Part shown: in pieces, positions 15,152 through 23,079 of the stretch
Numbering within the stretch: position 1 is the stretch's first letter
Layout of the letters: each line of letters begins with the position of its first letter
Assembly: GCF_030731595.1 (NCBI RefSeq)
Contig: NZ_JANQTS010000036.1
Location: forward strand, 1-52,980
Length of the DNA stretch: 52,980 bases
Direction of reading: 5' to 3'
Source: Yoonia sp.
GTDB taxonomy: Bacteria; Pseudomonadota; Alphaproteobacteria; Rhodobacterales; Rhodobacteraceae
The notes under the pieces: generated by a model
Database searches by the model: none
What the model saw: only the letters and a program-made list of their open reading frames with translations
What the model was told of the DNA's origin: nothing
Made by a program: the position numbers and the translations under genes

Positions 15152-16765
15152 ATGTCTGCGTATAGAGTTCTGCCACTGGTTTGGACGCGCTTTTTGCCCG
15201 CGCTGATCATGGCTTTTGTTTTGTCCTTTGGTGCGGTCCCGCAAGCCAGCGCCCAGGTGACAGAGTTCAGACAGGCTGTCGCGCAGGCTGCCGCGAACGA
15301 TCCTGACCTGATTGCGTTTTACCGCGAGCGCAATTTTGACGGCATCTGGAGCACGAGCGCGGACCGTAATCGCCGCAATGCCCTGCTTGTCGCCTTCAAT
15401 TCCGCCGCAGACCACGGACTGCCCGCCGATCGCTATGATGCGAATGGGCTGATCGCGCGTTTGCAGGCCGCGACAACCCCGCAAGAACAAGGCCGACTGG
15501 AAGTTGAGCTCTCTCGGCAGTTCCTTGACTATGCCCGCGACCTGCAAACCGGTATTTTGACACCGGCGCGGATCGACCCGGCAATCCACAGAGAGGTTCC
15601 GCTGCGTTCGCCTGTCGGAACATTGCGGGCCTTCGTGCAATCCAACCCCGGTGCTTTCCTGCGTGCGCTTGCGCCAAGTGCGCCTGAATACAGCCGCTTG
15701 ATGGGCGAGAAAATGAAGCTCGAACGCCTTCTTGCGTCCGGTGGTTGGGGGCCAACGGTGCCGGGACGCCAGTATGAACGTGGCGATTCAGGTGCCGGTG
15801 TTGTCGCACTGCGCAATCGCCTGATGATGATGGGCTTTCTCGAGCGGACCAATACGCAAACTTATGACGACAGCATTTTTTCCGCCGTGCAGCGTTTCCA
15901 GCAGGCCCATGGTCTGGCGATTGATGGTACCGTCGGCCCCGGCACCTTGGCCGAGATCAACGTTGGACCAGAGCGGCGCTTGCAGTCGATCATTGTTGCG
16001 ATGGAACGTGAGCGCTGGATCAACCGGCCCCGCGGCGAGCGCCACATCTGGGTGAATCTGACGGATTTCACCGCCAAGATCATCGACAACGGCGTCGAGA
16101 CATTCTCGACCCGCTCGGTGATCGGCGCGCGCGACCGTGACCGCGCATCACCCGAATTTTCCGATGTCATGGAGTTCATGGTGATCAACCCCAGCTGGTA
16201 TGTGCCGCGTTCGATCATCACCAAAGAATACCTGCCGCAATTGCGAAACAACCCAAATGCCGTGCGCAATCTGGTCATCACCGATAGCCGGGGCCGTGTG
16301 GTCGATCGCAGCGCGGCAGACTTCAGCAATTACACTGCGGCGAATTTCCCCTATTCCATGCGCGAACCCCCAAACCAGGGTAACGCTTTGGGTCTGGTCA
16401 AGTTCATGTTCCCCAACCAGTACAATATCTATCTGCATGACACGCCTGCCAAGAGCCTGTTCGGTCGCGAGGTCCGCGCCTATAGCCACGGATGTATCCG
16501 TCTGGCCGATCCCTTTGACTTTGCCTATGCGCTGCTGGCCAGACAGGTCGGCAACCCAGAAGAGGTTTTCCAAACCCATCTGCGGTCAGGCCGTGAGCAA
16601 CGGGTGGATCTAGAGCAACCCGTGCCGGTGCATCTGGTCTATCGGACAGCCTATACGCAACCCGACGGGCAGATGCAGTTCCGGCGTGACGTCTATGGCC
16701 GCGACGGGCTGATCTGGGATGCGCTCGCACGCGAAGGGGTGGCTCTTCGCGCCATTAGTGGGTAA
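15152..16765 (+). CDS. Murein L,D-transpeptidase, YcbB/LdtD type
   Basis: The 537-aa exported enzyme would make 3-3 cross-links in peptidoglycan. A signal peptide ends near ASAQ (residue about 35). A scaffold domain is followed by a PG_binding_1 repeat (GDSGAGVVALRNRLMMMGF, then FQQAHGLAIDGTVGPGT) and a YkuD catalytic domain with SHGCIRLADP; the nucleophile is Cys448 and His446 precedes it. This order is that of E. coli LdtD (YcbB). The start is ATG 15152 after AGAAGGGAA. It is 28 nt before lpxD and could be cotranscribed with it. The divergent neighbour is a probable cross-link hydrolase. Confidence 0.9.
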   Translation: MSAYRVLPLVWTRFLPALIMAFVLSFGAVPQASAQVTEFRQAVAQAAANDPDLIAFYRERNFDGIWSTSADRNRRNALLVAFNSAADHGLPADRYDANGLIARLQAATTPQEQGRLEVELSRQFLDYARDLQTGILTPARIDPAIHREVPLRSPVGTLRAFVQSNPGAFLRALAPSAPEYSRLMGEKMKLERLLASGGWGPTVPGRQYERGDSGAGVVALRNRLMMMGFLERTNTQTYDDSIFSAVQRFQQAHGLAIDGTVGPGTLAEINVGPERRLQSIIVAMERERWINRPRGERHIWVNLTDFTAKIIDNGVETFSTRSVIGARDRDRASPEFSDVMEFMVINPSWYVPRSIITKEYLPQLRNNPNAVRNLVITDSRGRVVDRSAADFSNYTAANFPYSMREPPNQGNALGLVKFMFPNQYNIYLHDTPAKSLFGREVRAYSHGCIRLADPFDFAYALLARQVGNPEEVFQTHLRSGREQRVDLEQPVPVHLVYRTAYTQPDGQMQFRRDVYGRDGLIWDALAREGVALRAISG

Positions 16766-16793
16766 ATCAAACCTCGGAACGTGATCCGGGGGC

Positions 16794-17858
16794 ATGATGG
16801 CACATTCGGTTAAAGACATCGCAGCGGCGCTGGGGGCAGAAGCCTTTGGCGCCGTTGATCTTTTGGTGCAAGGCGCGGCAGAGCCCGCAGCAGCAGGTCC
16901 CAATGATCTGGCGCTGGCCATGACACCGGCTTACGGCGCGGCGCTCAAACTGGGGCAGGCAAAGGTCGCTGTCGTCTGGCCCGGTGCCGATTGGCAAGCC
17001 TTGGGGCTGGAGGCCGCGATCATCGCGCCCCGCGCACGTCTTGCCATGGCAGGGCTGACGCAGATGCTGGACCGTCCCATGCCCGTGTCGGGGATCAGCC
17101 CTCATGCCGCGATTGATCCGACAGCGGTGATTGGCACGGGCGTCACCATTGGCGCGTTTTGCGTTGTGGGGCCGGGCGCTGTGATCGGGCAGGGCTGCTG
17201 GATTGCCGATCAGGTGAGTATCGGGGAAGGAGTCCAGATTGGCGCTGCATGTCAAATCCATGCTGGCGTGCGGTTACGGCGTGGCGTGCGGCTTGGCGCG
17301 CGCGTGATCCTGCAGCCCAATGTGACCATCGGCGGCGACGGGTTCTCTTTTGTCACCGCAGAGCCATCCAATGTCGAACGCGCGCGCGAAACGCTGGGCG
17401 AGGCTCCGATGACCGCGCCCGCCGATCCGACATGGCACCGGATCCACTCGCTTGGCGGCGTCGAGATCGGTGATGACGTCGAGATCGGCGCGAATTCCTG
17501 CGTCGATGCAGGCACGATCCGCGCCACCCGCGTGGGCGCAGGCACCAAGATCGATAGTCTGGTGCAAGTCGGGCATAATGTCATTGTGGGCCAAAACTGC
17601 CTTTTATGCGCGCAGGCGGGGATTGCAGGGTCCACTGTGATCGGTGATCGGGTGGTCGTCGGCGGCAAGGCCGGTGTGGCGGATAACCTGACCGTGGGTG
17701 ATGATGTGGTGCTGGGCGGGGGGAGCGTGGTTTTGTCCAATGTCCCTGCGGGCCGCGTGATGATGGGCTATCCTGCAACGAAAATGCAAACCCACATTGA
17801 GGGCTACAAAGCGTTGCGTCGCCTGCCGCGGATATTGGCTGATCTCAAAAAACGCTAA
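16794..17858 (+). CDS. lpxD: UDP-3-O-acyl-glucosamine N-acyltransferase LpxD
   Basis: The 354-aa LpxD adds the second hydroxyacyl chain to the lipid A precursor using an acyl-ACP donor. An N-terminal uridine-binding domain (1-100) is followed by a left-handed beta-helix of hexapeptide repeats (about 100-310) with the catalytic His261 in VGHNVIVG, and by a C-terminal helix. ATG 16794 follows a GGGGGC stretch; ATG 16797 is nearly as good. It is not in the bamA-skp-fabZ-lpxA cluster, which lacks an lpxD at 47 kb. Here it precedes an ACP and a ketoacyl synthase. Whether it is the only LpxD of the genome cannot be seen. Confidence 0.9.
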   Translation: MMAHSVKDIAAALGAEAFGAVDLLVQGAAEPAAAGPNDLALAMTPAYGAALKLGQAKVAVVWPGADWQALGLEAAIIAPRARLAMAGLTQMLDRPMPVSGISPHAAIDPTAVIGTGVTIGAFCVVGPGAVIGQGCWIADQVSIGEGVQIGAACQIHAGVRLRRGVRLGARVILQPNVTIGGDGFSFVTAEPSNVERARETLGEAPMTAPADPTWHRIHSLGGVEIGDDVEIGANSCVDAGTIRATRVGAGTKIDSLVQVGHNVIVGQNCLLCAQAGIAGSTVIGDRVVVGGKAGVADNLTVGDDVVLGGGSVVLSNVPAGRVMMGYPATKMQTHIEGYKALRRLPRILADLKKR

Positions 17859-17921
17859 TCTTCTGTTTCAAATGACGTCCAGAGTGACTAAATGCACCCG
17901 AGAACAACAGGGGGGTATGAG

Positions 17922-18182
17922 ATGAGCATCAAAGATCAGGTCATCGCAATCATTGCCGCACAGGCGATGCTGGAACCTGCTGATATCGGCTTGGAAAATT
18001 CGCTGGAGGACATCGGCATTGATAGCCTCGGCTTGGTCGAGAGCATTTTTGCGATCGAGGAAACCTTCGATATCACTGTGCCTTTCAATGCCAATGATCC
18101 CAGTGCGAGTGATTTTGACATCTCCTCGATTGCGGCGATCATCGCCGCGGTTGAAAAGCTCAAGACCGAGCAGACCGGCTAG
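17922..18182 (+). CDS. Specialised acyl carrier protein
   Basis: The 86-aa ACP carries the phosphopantetheine attachment motif GIDSLGLVE with Ser35. It is acidic, as usual for ACPs, but is clearly not the housekeeping AcpP (whose motif is GADSLDTVE). Start ATG 17922 has AGGGGGG 6 nt before it. It abuts the KAS gene with no gap (stop 18180-18182, next ATG 18183), so the two are coupled. This places it as the carrier for that synthase, perhaps delivering a special acyl chain to LpxD just upstream (inference). Confidence 0.88.
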   Translation: MSIKDQVIAIIAAQAMLEPADIGLENSLEDIGIDSLGLVESIFAIEETFDITVPFNANDPSASDFDISSIAAIIAAVEKLKTEQTG

Positions 18183-19391
18183 ATGAAGCGCGTTGTCATT
18201 ACCGGCGCGGGGACGATCAATCCTCTTGGAGCGAATGTCCCTGCAACCCTTGAAGCCATGCGCGAAGGGCGCTGCGGCATCGGACCGCTGGATATCGCGG
18301 ATGTTGACCGGCTGTCGATCCAGATCGGCGGGCAGATCAAGGACTATGACGAGGCAACACATTTCAACCGCCAGCAAATCTCGCTTTATGATCGCTTTAC
18401 CCAGTTCACGCTGCTGGCCGCGCGCGAGGCGATCGGCCAGTCCGGCCTGACGTTTTCGGGGGCGTTGGCCGATAGTTCCGGCGTTATTCTGGGAACCTCT
18501 GGTGGCGGATTGAACACGCAGGACGAAAACTATCGTGCTGTCTATCAGGCCGGAAAGAACCGCGTGCACCCGTTTATTGTGCCCAAACTGATGAATAACG
18601 CGGCCGCTTGCCATGTGTCGATGGAGTGGAATTTGCGTGGCCCGTCCTATACGGTCGCGACCGCCTGTGCGTCGTCCAATCATGCGATGGGGCAGGCGTT
18701 CAACATGGTGCGCTGCGGCATGGCGCCCGTCATGGTGACAGGCGGATCAGAGGCGATGCTGTGTTTTGGCGGGATCAAGGCCTGGGAAGGTCTGCGGGTG
18801 ATGTCCAAAGACGCCTGCCGCCCGTTTTCGGCGACCCGCAACGGCATGGTGCAGGGCGAGGGGGCGGGGGTCTTTGTGTTCGAAGACTACGACCATGCCA
18901 AAGCACGCGGGGCCGAGATTCTCTGCGAGGTGATCGGGTTTGCGATGTCTTCGGACGCCTCCGATATCGTGATGCCATCAAAGCAGGGGGCGGCACGCGC
19001 CATTGCGGGGGCGGTCAAGGATGCCAGGCTGAACAAGGAAGAGGTGGGCTATATTAACGCACACGGCACCGGCACGGCGGCGAATGACAAAACCGAATGT
19101 GCGGCGGTCGCGGATGTGTTCGGGGCGCACGCGGACAAGCTGATGATATCTTCGACAAAATCCATGCATGGGCATTTGATCGGCGGAACCGGCGCGGTCG
19201 AACTGCTTGCCTGTATCATGGCGTTGCGCGACGGGGTTGTGGCTCCGACGATTGGCTACGAAGAGCCGGACCCCGAATGCGCCCTTGATGTGGTGCCGAA
19301 TGTCGCGCGGGATGCCAACATAGAGGTCGCGCTGTCAAATGCCTTTGCCTTTGGCGGCTTGAACGCTGTGCTGGCCCTGCGCAAACACTAG
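18183..19391 (+). CDS. Beta-ketoacyl-ACP synthase, FabF/KAS II-like
   Basis: The 402-aa condensing enzyme has the full Cys-His-His triad: Cys162 (TACASSNH), His294 (NAHGTGT) and His331 (MHGHLIGG), with Lys326 of STKSM. The nucleophile context ACASSNHAMG differs from ACASGAHAIG of FabF, and there is no chain-length-factor Gln, so it should be active. Stand-alone KAS enzymes next to a private ACP usually elongate special fatty acids; a role in lipid A acyl chains fits lpxD next door. It is convergent with ialB, only 2 nt between stops. Confidence 0.88.
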   Translation: MKRVVITGAGTINPLGANVPATLEAMREGRCGIGPLDIADVDRLSIQIGGQIKDYDEATHFNRQQISLYDRFTQFTLLAAREAIGQSGLTFSGALADSSGVILGTSGGGLNTQDENYRAVYQAGKNRVHPFIVPKLMNNAAACHVSMEWNLRGPSYTVATACASSNHAMGQAFNMVRCGMAPVMVTGGSEAMLCFGGIKAWEGLRVMSKDACRPFSATRNGMVQGEGAGVFVFEDYDHAKARGAEILCEVIGFAMSSDASDIVMPSKQGAARAIAGAVKDARLNKEEVGYINAHGTGTAANDKTECAAVADVFGAHADKLMISSTKSMHGHLIGGTGAVELLACIMALRDGVVAPTIGYEEPDPECALDVVPNVARDANIEVALSNAFAFGGLNAVLALRKH

Positions 19392-19393
19392 CT

Positions 19394-19984
19394 TTATTCG
19401 CCCTCGGTCGCGCTGTCATAGCCGGCGGTAAAGCCAGAGAGGGACACATCCAGGATCACTTCTTCGGTCGGCGCTGCTGCGGGAACCAAGCGTACTGTCG
19501 CGCGCACGCCGCGCTTGAATTCGTCAATCTCTTCCTGGGTAAACCCGACGCGCGCCACACAGCCTGCGCGGTTACAGAACGTGAACGGATAGCGACGCGG
19601 ATTTGCGCCATCCACTGAGATGGTCAGTTGCTGTGTCAGCAATGTCTCCAGAGGGACGACGACGGTCGCACCGGCAGCGGCGCGCTGCCCTTCGGGCAAG
19701 CGGAAGATGTTGAATTCCGCAACGGCCACGCCATCGTCATTGGTCAAAAGCTGGTAAAGATTGCACGGGTCCGGCGATCCGGCGTCCGATTTGATGCAGC
19801 GCAGTGCCCAGTCGCCAAACTCTTCGCGCACATAGGGGTCACCCACCTGCGGCCCGACAGGTTCGCCAAGGCTCAATTCATCGGCGGTGGCGGCTGGCGC
19901 GGGTGCGGTGGTCTCTTGCGCGATGGCAACGCTGGCCTGCGTCAGCAGTGCGGCAAGAAAGAGAGAGGTGAGAATACTGCGCAT
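19394..19984 (-). CDS. IalB-family (invasion-associated locus B) periplasmic protein
   Basis: The 196-aa exported protein has a signal peptide ending near AIAQ (residue 23) and an IalB domain. Paired cysteines (RCIK with DPCNLY, and FCNRAGCVARV) are typical. IalB was named for erythrocyte invasion in Bartonella, but it is common in free-living alphaproteobacteria, where its role is not established. No partner gene is adjacent. An unannotated stretch with terminator-like hairpins lies upstream (see 20241-20342). Confidence 0.85.
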   Translation of the reverse strand: MRSILTSLFLAALLTQASVAIAQETTAPAPAATADELSLGEPVGPQVGDPYVREEFGDWALRCIKSDAGSPDPCNLYQLLTNDDGVAVAEFNIFRLPEGQRAAAGATVVVPLETLLTQQLTISVDGANPRRYPFTFCNRAGCVARVGFTQEEIDEFKRGVRATVRLVPAAAPTEEVILDVSLSGFTAGYDSATEGE

Positions 19985-20102
19985 TGGTGGTGTCCTTGTG
20001 GCTTTGGTCGCGGCTTACCATGAGGGGCAGAGAGTGTCAGGGTCAAAACACCGTCGCTGGGCAGTCTTTCGCTCACGTTTTCGCGTGGACCAAAAATGAA
20101 GA

Positions 20103-20122
20103 AGGGTCCCCAAAAGGACCCT
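20103..20122 (-). terminator. Possible minus-strand terminator hairpin
   Basis: AGGGTCC-N6-GGACCCT forms a perfect 7-bp stem, followed on the minus strand by TTCTTCATTTTT. With the nearby GTCGG-N6-CCGAC stem (20143-20158) it could end a short RNA. The U-run is interrupted, so termination is unsure. Confidence 0.35.
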
Positions 20123-20240
20123 GCTCCATGTTCTCCCTGTCGGACTTGGCCGACTATTTGGGCAGAAAGTACGTAAAGGCCTATCGCCCGTCAACCGCAA
20201 ATTTCTGACATCTGGGTGAATATACCGCGTGGGACAGCAC

Positions 20241-20342
20241 AAAAAAGGGCCGTGCCCAAAGGCACGGCCAGTCCAACAGGGAGGAAGTCACCCAATCCGC
20301 ACCAACACGCGGACCGGACACGCTTTACACTGGTGCAAAATG
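20241..20342 (-). ncRNA. Candidate trans-acting small RNA (CCUCCC-type)
   Basis: Reading the minus strand, a 5' stem GCACCA...TGGTGC (20336-20299) is followed by the unpaired motif CTTCCTCCCTG (20287-20277). Then comes an ideal intrinsic terminator, GGCCGTGCC-TTTG-GGCACGGCC and six T. A TACAAT -10-like box (20354-20349) would place the 5' end near 20342, giving about 100 nt; the -35 is poor. The CU-rich anti-SD-like loop is typical of alphaproteobacterial sRNAs such as the suhB/MmgR family, which the 3' half resembles from memory. No protein gene lies upstream on this strand to need the terminator. Covariance-model confirmation was not possible here. Confidence 0.55.
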
Positions 20343-20387
20343 GTTAACATTGTATTTTGATTGCGAAATCTTTGTGGGGGCAGGTGA

Positions 20388-21920
20388 ATGTCGGAAAATA
20401 TCTTTATCGGTGGTGGTGGTGACGGCTATGCCGCGCCGCAGGTGCTTTTGCTGGATAAGGCAAACAGGCACGGTCTGATCGCCGGGGCCACAGGCACCGG
20501 AAAGACGGTGACCTTGCAGATCATGGCCGAGGGGTTTTCGGCGGCCGGGGTTCCTGTCTTCCTGTCGGATGTCAAAGGGGATTTGTCCGGCCTCGCAGTG
20601 AGCGGCTCACCGGATTTCAAACTGCACGCGCCTTTCATGAGCCGTGCGGAAACCATCGGACTTGACCTGCAATACGACAGTTTTCCTGTCACTTTCTGGG
20701 ACCTTTTTGGCGAAAACGGGCACCCGATCCGCGCGACCGTTGCCGAAATGGGGCCGCTGTTGTTGTCGCGCCTGATGGATCTGACCGATGTGCAGGAAGG
20801 TGTGCTGAACGTCGCCTTCCGCGTGGCCGATGAGGAAGGGCTGCCATTGCTGGACCTGAAGGACTTGCAGGCGCTCTTGGTCTGGGTCGGGCAGAATGCC
20901 AAGGACCTGTCCTTGCGCTATGGCAATGTGGCGGCCTCGTCGATCGGGGCGATCCAGCGGCAATTGCTGGTCTTGGAGAACCAAGGCGGTGGTGCGCTTT
21001 TCGGGGAACCCGCGCTGGATCTGGCCGATATGATGCGTCTGCGCGACGGGCGCGGCGAGATCAACATCCTGGCCGCCGATCAACTGATGGGCAGCCCGCG
21101 GCTTTATGCGACTTTCCTGCTGTGGCTTTTGTCGGAACTCTTCGAGGAACTGCCCGAGGTCGGCAACCCCGACAAGCCCAAGCTGGTATTTTTCTTTGAC
21201 GAAGCGCATCTGCTGTTTGACGGCGCGCCCAAGGCGCTGGTCGACAAGGTCGAACAGGTGGCGCGCCTGATCCGCTCCAAAGGGGTGGGCGTCTATTTTG
21301 TGACGCAAAATCCCGCGGATATTCCCGATGATGTGCTGGGCCAGTTGGGCAACCGCGTGCAGCACGCGCTGCGGGCCTTTACCGCCAAGGATCGCAAGGA
21401 ACTGAAATCCGCCGCCGAAACCTACCGCGACAATCCCGCCTTTGACACGGCAGACGCGATCCAGCAGGTCGGCACCGGCGAGGCGGTCACGTCTTTCCTT
21501 GATCGCAAGGGTATTCCCCTGATCGTCGAGCGCACGCTGATCCGCCCGCCGTCGTCGCAACTGGGGCCGATTGATAAACCGACGCGGACTGCGATCATGA
21601 ACGGCTCTGATATGGCGGGGAAATACGACAAGACCCTTGACCGCGAAAGCGCCTTTGAAATCCTGAGCAAGCGTGCCGATGCCGCTGCCAAAGAGGCGGA
21701 AGCGGCAGAGGCCGAAGAAGACCGGCTTGAAGCAGAAGAGCGCGAATTCAAAGCCGCGCGCCGGTATGATGGCGGACGCAGCGGGCGGTCCACATCGCGC
21801 ACGTCCTCCAGTGGTGGTTTCGGCGATGCGCTGGCGTCGGTTGTGGCAAAAGAGCTGAAAGGGACCACAGGCCGCCGTATCGTGCGCGGCATTCTGGGTG
21901 GTTTGTTCAAGGGGCGTTAA
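20388..21920 (+). CDS. HerA-like DUF853 ATPase (YjgR family)
   Basis: The 510-aa P-loop ATPase belongs to the HerA/FtsK superfamily branch DUF853, like E. coli YjgR. Walker A is GATGTGKT (33-40) and Walker B is LVFFFDEAH (266-274). The C-terminus has an acidic/basic coiled-coil (about 425-465, rich in Ala-Glu) and a Ser-Gly-Arg-rich linker before the conserved end. The family's cellular role is not established. It is not next to nurA, so a HerA-NurA end-resection role is not supported. The start is ATG 20388 after GGGGGCAGG. Confidence 0.88.
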   Translation: MSENIFIGGGGDGYAAPQVLLLDKANRHGLIAGATGTGKTVTLQIMAEGFSAAGVPVFLSDVKGDLSGLAVSGSPDFKLHAPFMSRAETIGLDLQYDSFPVTFWDLFGENGHPIRATVAEMGPLLLSRLMDLTDVQEGVLNVAFRVADEEGLPLLDLKDLQALLVWVGQNAKDLSLRYGNVAASSIGAIQRQLLVLENQGGGALFGEPALDLADMMRLRDGRGEINILAADQLMGSPRLYATFLLWLLSELFEELPEVGNPDKPKLVFFFDEAHLLFDGAPKALVDKVEQVARLIRSKGVGVYFVTQNPADIPDDVLGQLGNRVQHALRAFTAKDRKELKSAAETYRDNPAFDTADAIQQVGTGEAVTSFLDRKGIPLIVERTLIRPPSSQLGPIDKPTRTAIMNGSDMAGKYDKTLDRESAFEILSKRADAAAKEAEAAEAEEDRLEAEEREFKAARRYDGGRSGRSTSRTSSSGGFGDALASVVAKELKGTTGRRIVRGILGGLFKGR

Positions 21921-21956
21921 GACCGTCGCACGACCTGGCGAATGCAAAGCGAAAGA

Positions 21957-21979
21957 TGATGCGCCGCTGTGGCGCATCA
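21957..21979. terminator. Hairpin between convergent genes
   Basis: TGATGCGCC-N5-GGCGCATCA is a perfect 9-bp stem between the ends of the DUF853 ATPase and the acyltransferase gene, covering the acyltransferase stop codon. There is no proper U-run on either strand. It could act as a weak bidirectional terminator or an mRNA-end stabiliser. Confidence 0.4.
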
Positions 21980-22909
21980 AGCTGTTATCGCGCGCCCCAG
22001 TCTTCCAGAGAGCGGCCAGAGCAAATAGATGGCCGCATAACTGATCAGCGGGGTAAGAATCCAGACCGTGTAATAGATGGGAATGGTGTGAAGGGCCGGA
22101 AGCCGCGAGTAGATCGAACCAACCAGTGTAAAGATGACCCCATGCGTGAGGAAAAACGCAAAAGCTGTCTTGTCGAACCGACCGAAGTCGGGGTGCTTTG
22201 CGGCGATCCAGAGCGCCAGAACCCAAAAGCCAAATGCCGTAACGGGGCGCAGGTAGAGGTTGTCGAAGTAGAAGCCAGAAAGCTCCGGGAAAAACAGCTG
22301 CCAGACTATAGCACCAATGATTCCGATCAGAGCGATCACGCGACTGTTCCGCGGCATCGGCTGCGGGTAGAGCGCAAACAGAATGCCGAGATTGAAGAAA
22401 AAGACGATCTGCGGACGAAAAATCACGAAGTTTGACCAGCCCGAAACGTAGTAAACGAAAATACACAAAGCGAAGCTCTTGGGCGCATTGCGCGCCCAGA
22501 CGATCAAGACAGGCACAAACAACGATAGAATGAACAGATCACGCAGGAAGCTGAGGTAAACCAGCTTTGACTCGTCCGTTGCCGCGATCAGCGCATCCCA
22601 GATCGGGTAGGTAAAGCCGAACAGAATGCAAGCGATCAAATTCCAGATCGCCATAGGGACAATGAGTGACCGCCCGCGCGACATAACCGCCTGAGTATAA
22701 GGACGCCGGGCGAAAAAGCCGACCATCAAGTAGCCGGACAAGACCGACAATAACGGGACGCTGGACCGGCTGAAGGTATTGACGACAATGATATCCGTGA
22801 TCGGAAAAGTCGCCCCCGCGAGCACAAAAAAGTGCAGATGAACGTAGGACATGAAAAAGATGCAGACGACGCGCGCCGCACGGGCGGCGTCAGATTGTAA
22901 ACTGGTCAA
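21977..22909 (-). CDS. Acyltransferase 3-family membrane protein
   Basis: The 310-aa integral membrane protein has about ten hydrophobic helices and resembles the acyltransferase-3 (OafA/OpgC-like) family that O-acylates cell-surface sugars. The N-terminal part (RAARVVCIFFMSYVH, with SRSSVPLLSVLSGYLM) fits, although the catalytic His-rich motif is weak. The stretch is visibly poorer in GC (roughly 50% in sampled rows against about 60% or more around it) and has no operon partner, suggesting acquisition. The target sugar is unknown. Confidence 0.7.
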   Translation of the reverse strand: MTSLQSDAARAARVVCIFFMSYVHLHFFVLAGATFPITDIIVVNTFSRSSVPLLSVLSGYLMVGFFARRPYTQAVMSRGRSLIVPMAIWNLIACILFGFTYPIWDALIAATDESKLVYLSFLRDLFILSLFVPVLIVWARNAPKSFALCIFVYYVSGWSNFVIFRPQIVFFFNLGILFALYPQPMPRNSRVIALIGIIGAIVWQLFFPELSGFYFDNLYLRPVTAFGFWVLALWIAAKHPDFGRFDKTAFAFFLTHGVIFTLVGSIYSRLPALHTIPIYYTVWILTPLISYAAIYLLWPLSGRLGRAITA

Positions 22910-23079
22910 CGCAAAAGCCCATAACGTCTCTTAGCAAAAATTCTTGCTGGGTTCCCAAGCTACCGAAATACGGCGGGTAGACCGTGGACTCTTGCATTTA
23001 TTGTCAGTTTTCAAATTGCAAAGCAAGGACTGCTTTTTGCTGGAATACCGCCACCAAAAACGACCGAACTTTGCCCCGC

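Larger units (their letters stand above)
19985..20387. other. Gene-free 403-bp stretch with hairpins
   Basis: This gap between ialB and the ATPase gene holds no convincing protein gene. It contains a strong minus-strand terminator (20241-20269) preceded by an anti-SD-like motif and a 5' stem, which together look like a small RNA. Two further stem-loops lie at 20143-20158 and 20103-20122. A 26-codon plus-strand frame at 20128 is possible but unsupported. The ATPase promoter must lie in the last 100 bp. Confidence 0.5.

Noticed and set aside
20128-20208. 26-codon plus-strand frame starting MFSLSDLADYLG
   Set aside because: An AAGGA lies about 10 nt upstream but inside a hairpin, and nothing else supports translation. 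Too short to call without conservation data.
20607-22466. 619-codon open frame on the minus strand
   Set aside because: It runs antisense through the DUF853 ATPase and then out of frame into the acyltransferase. It has no domain and no SD.
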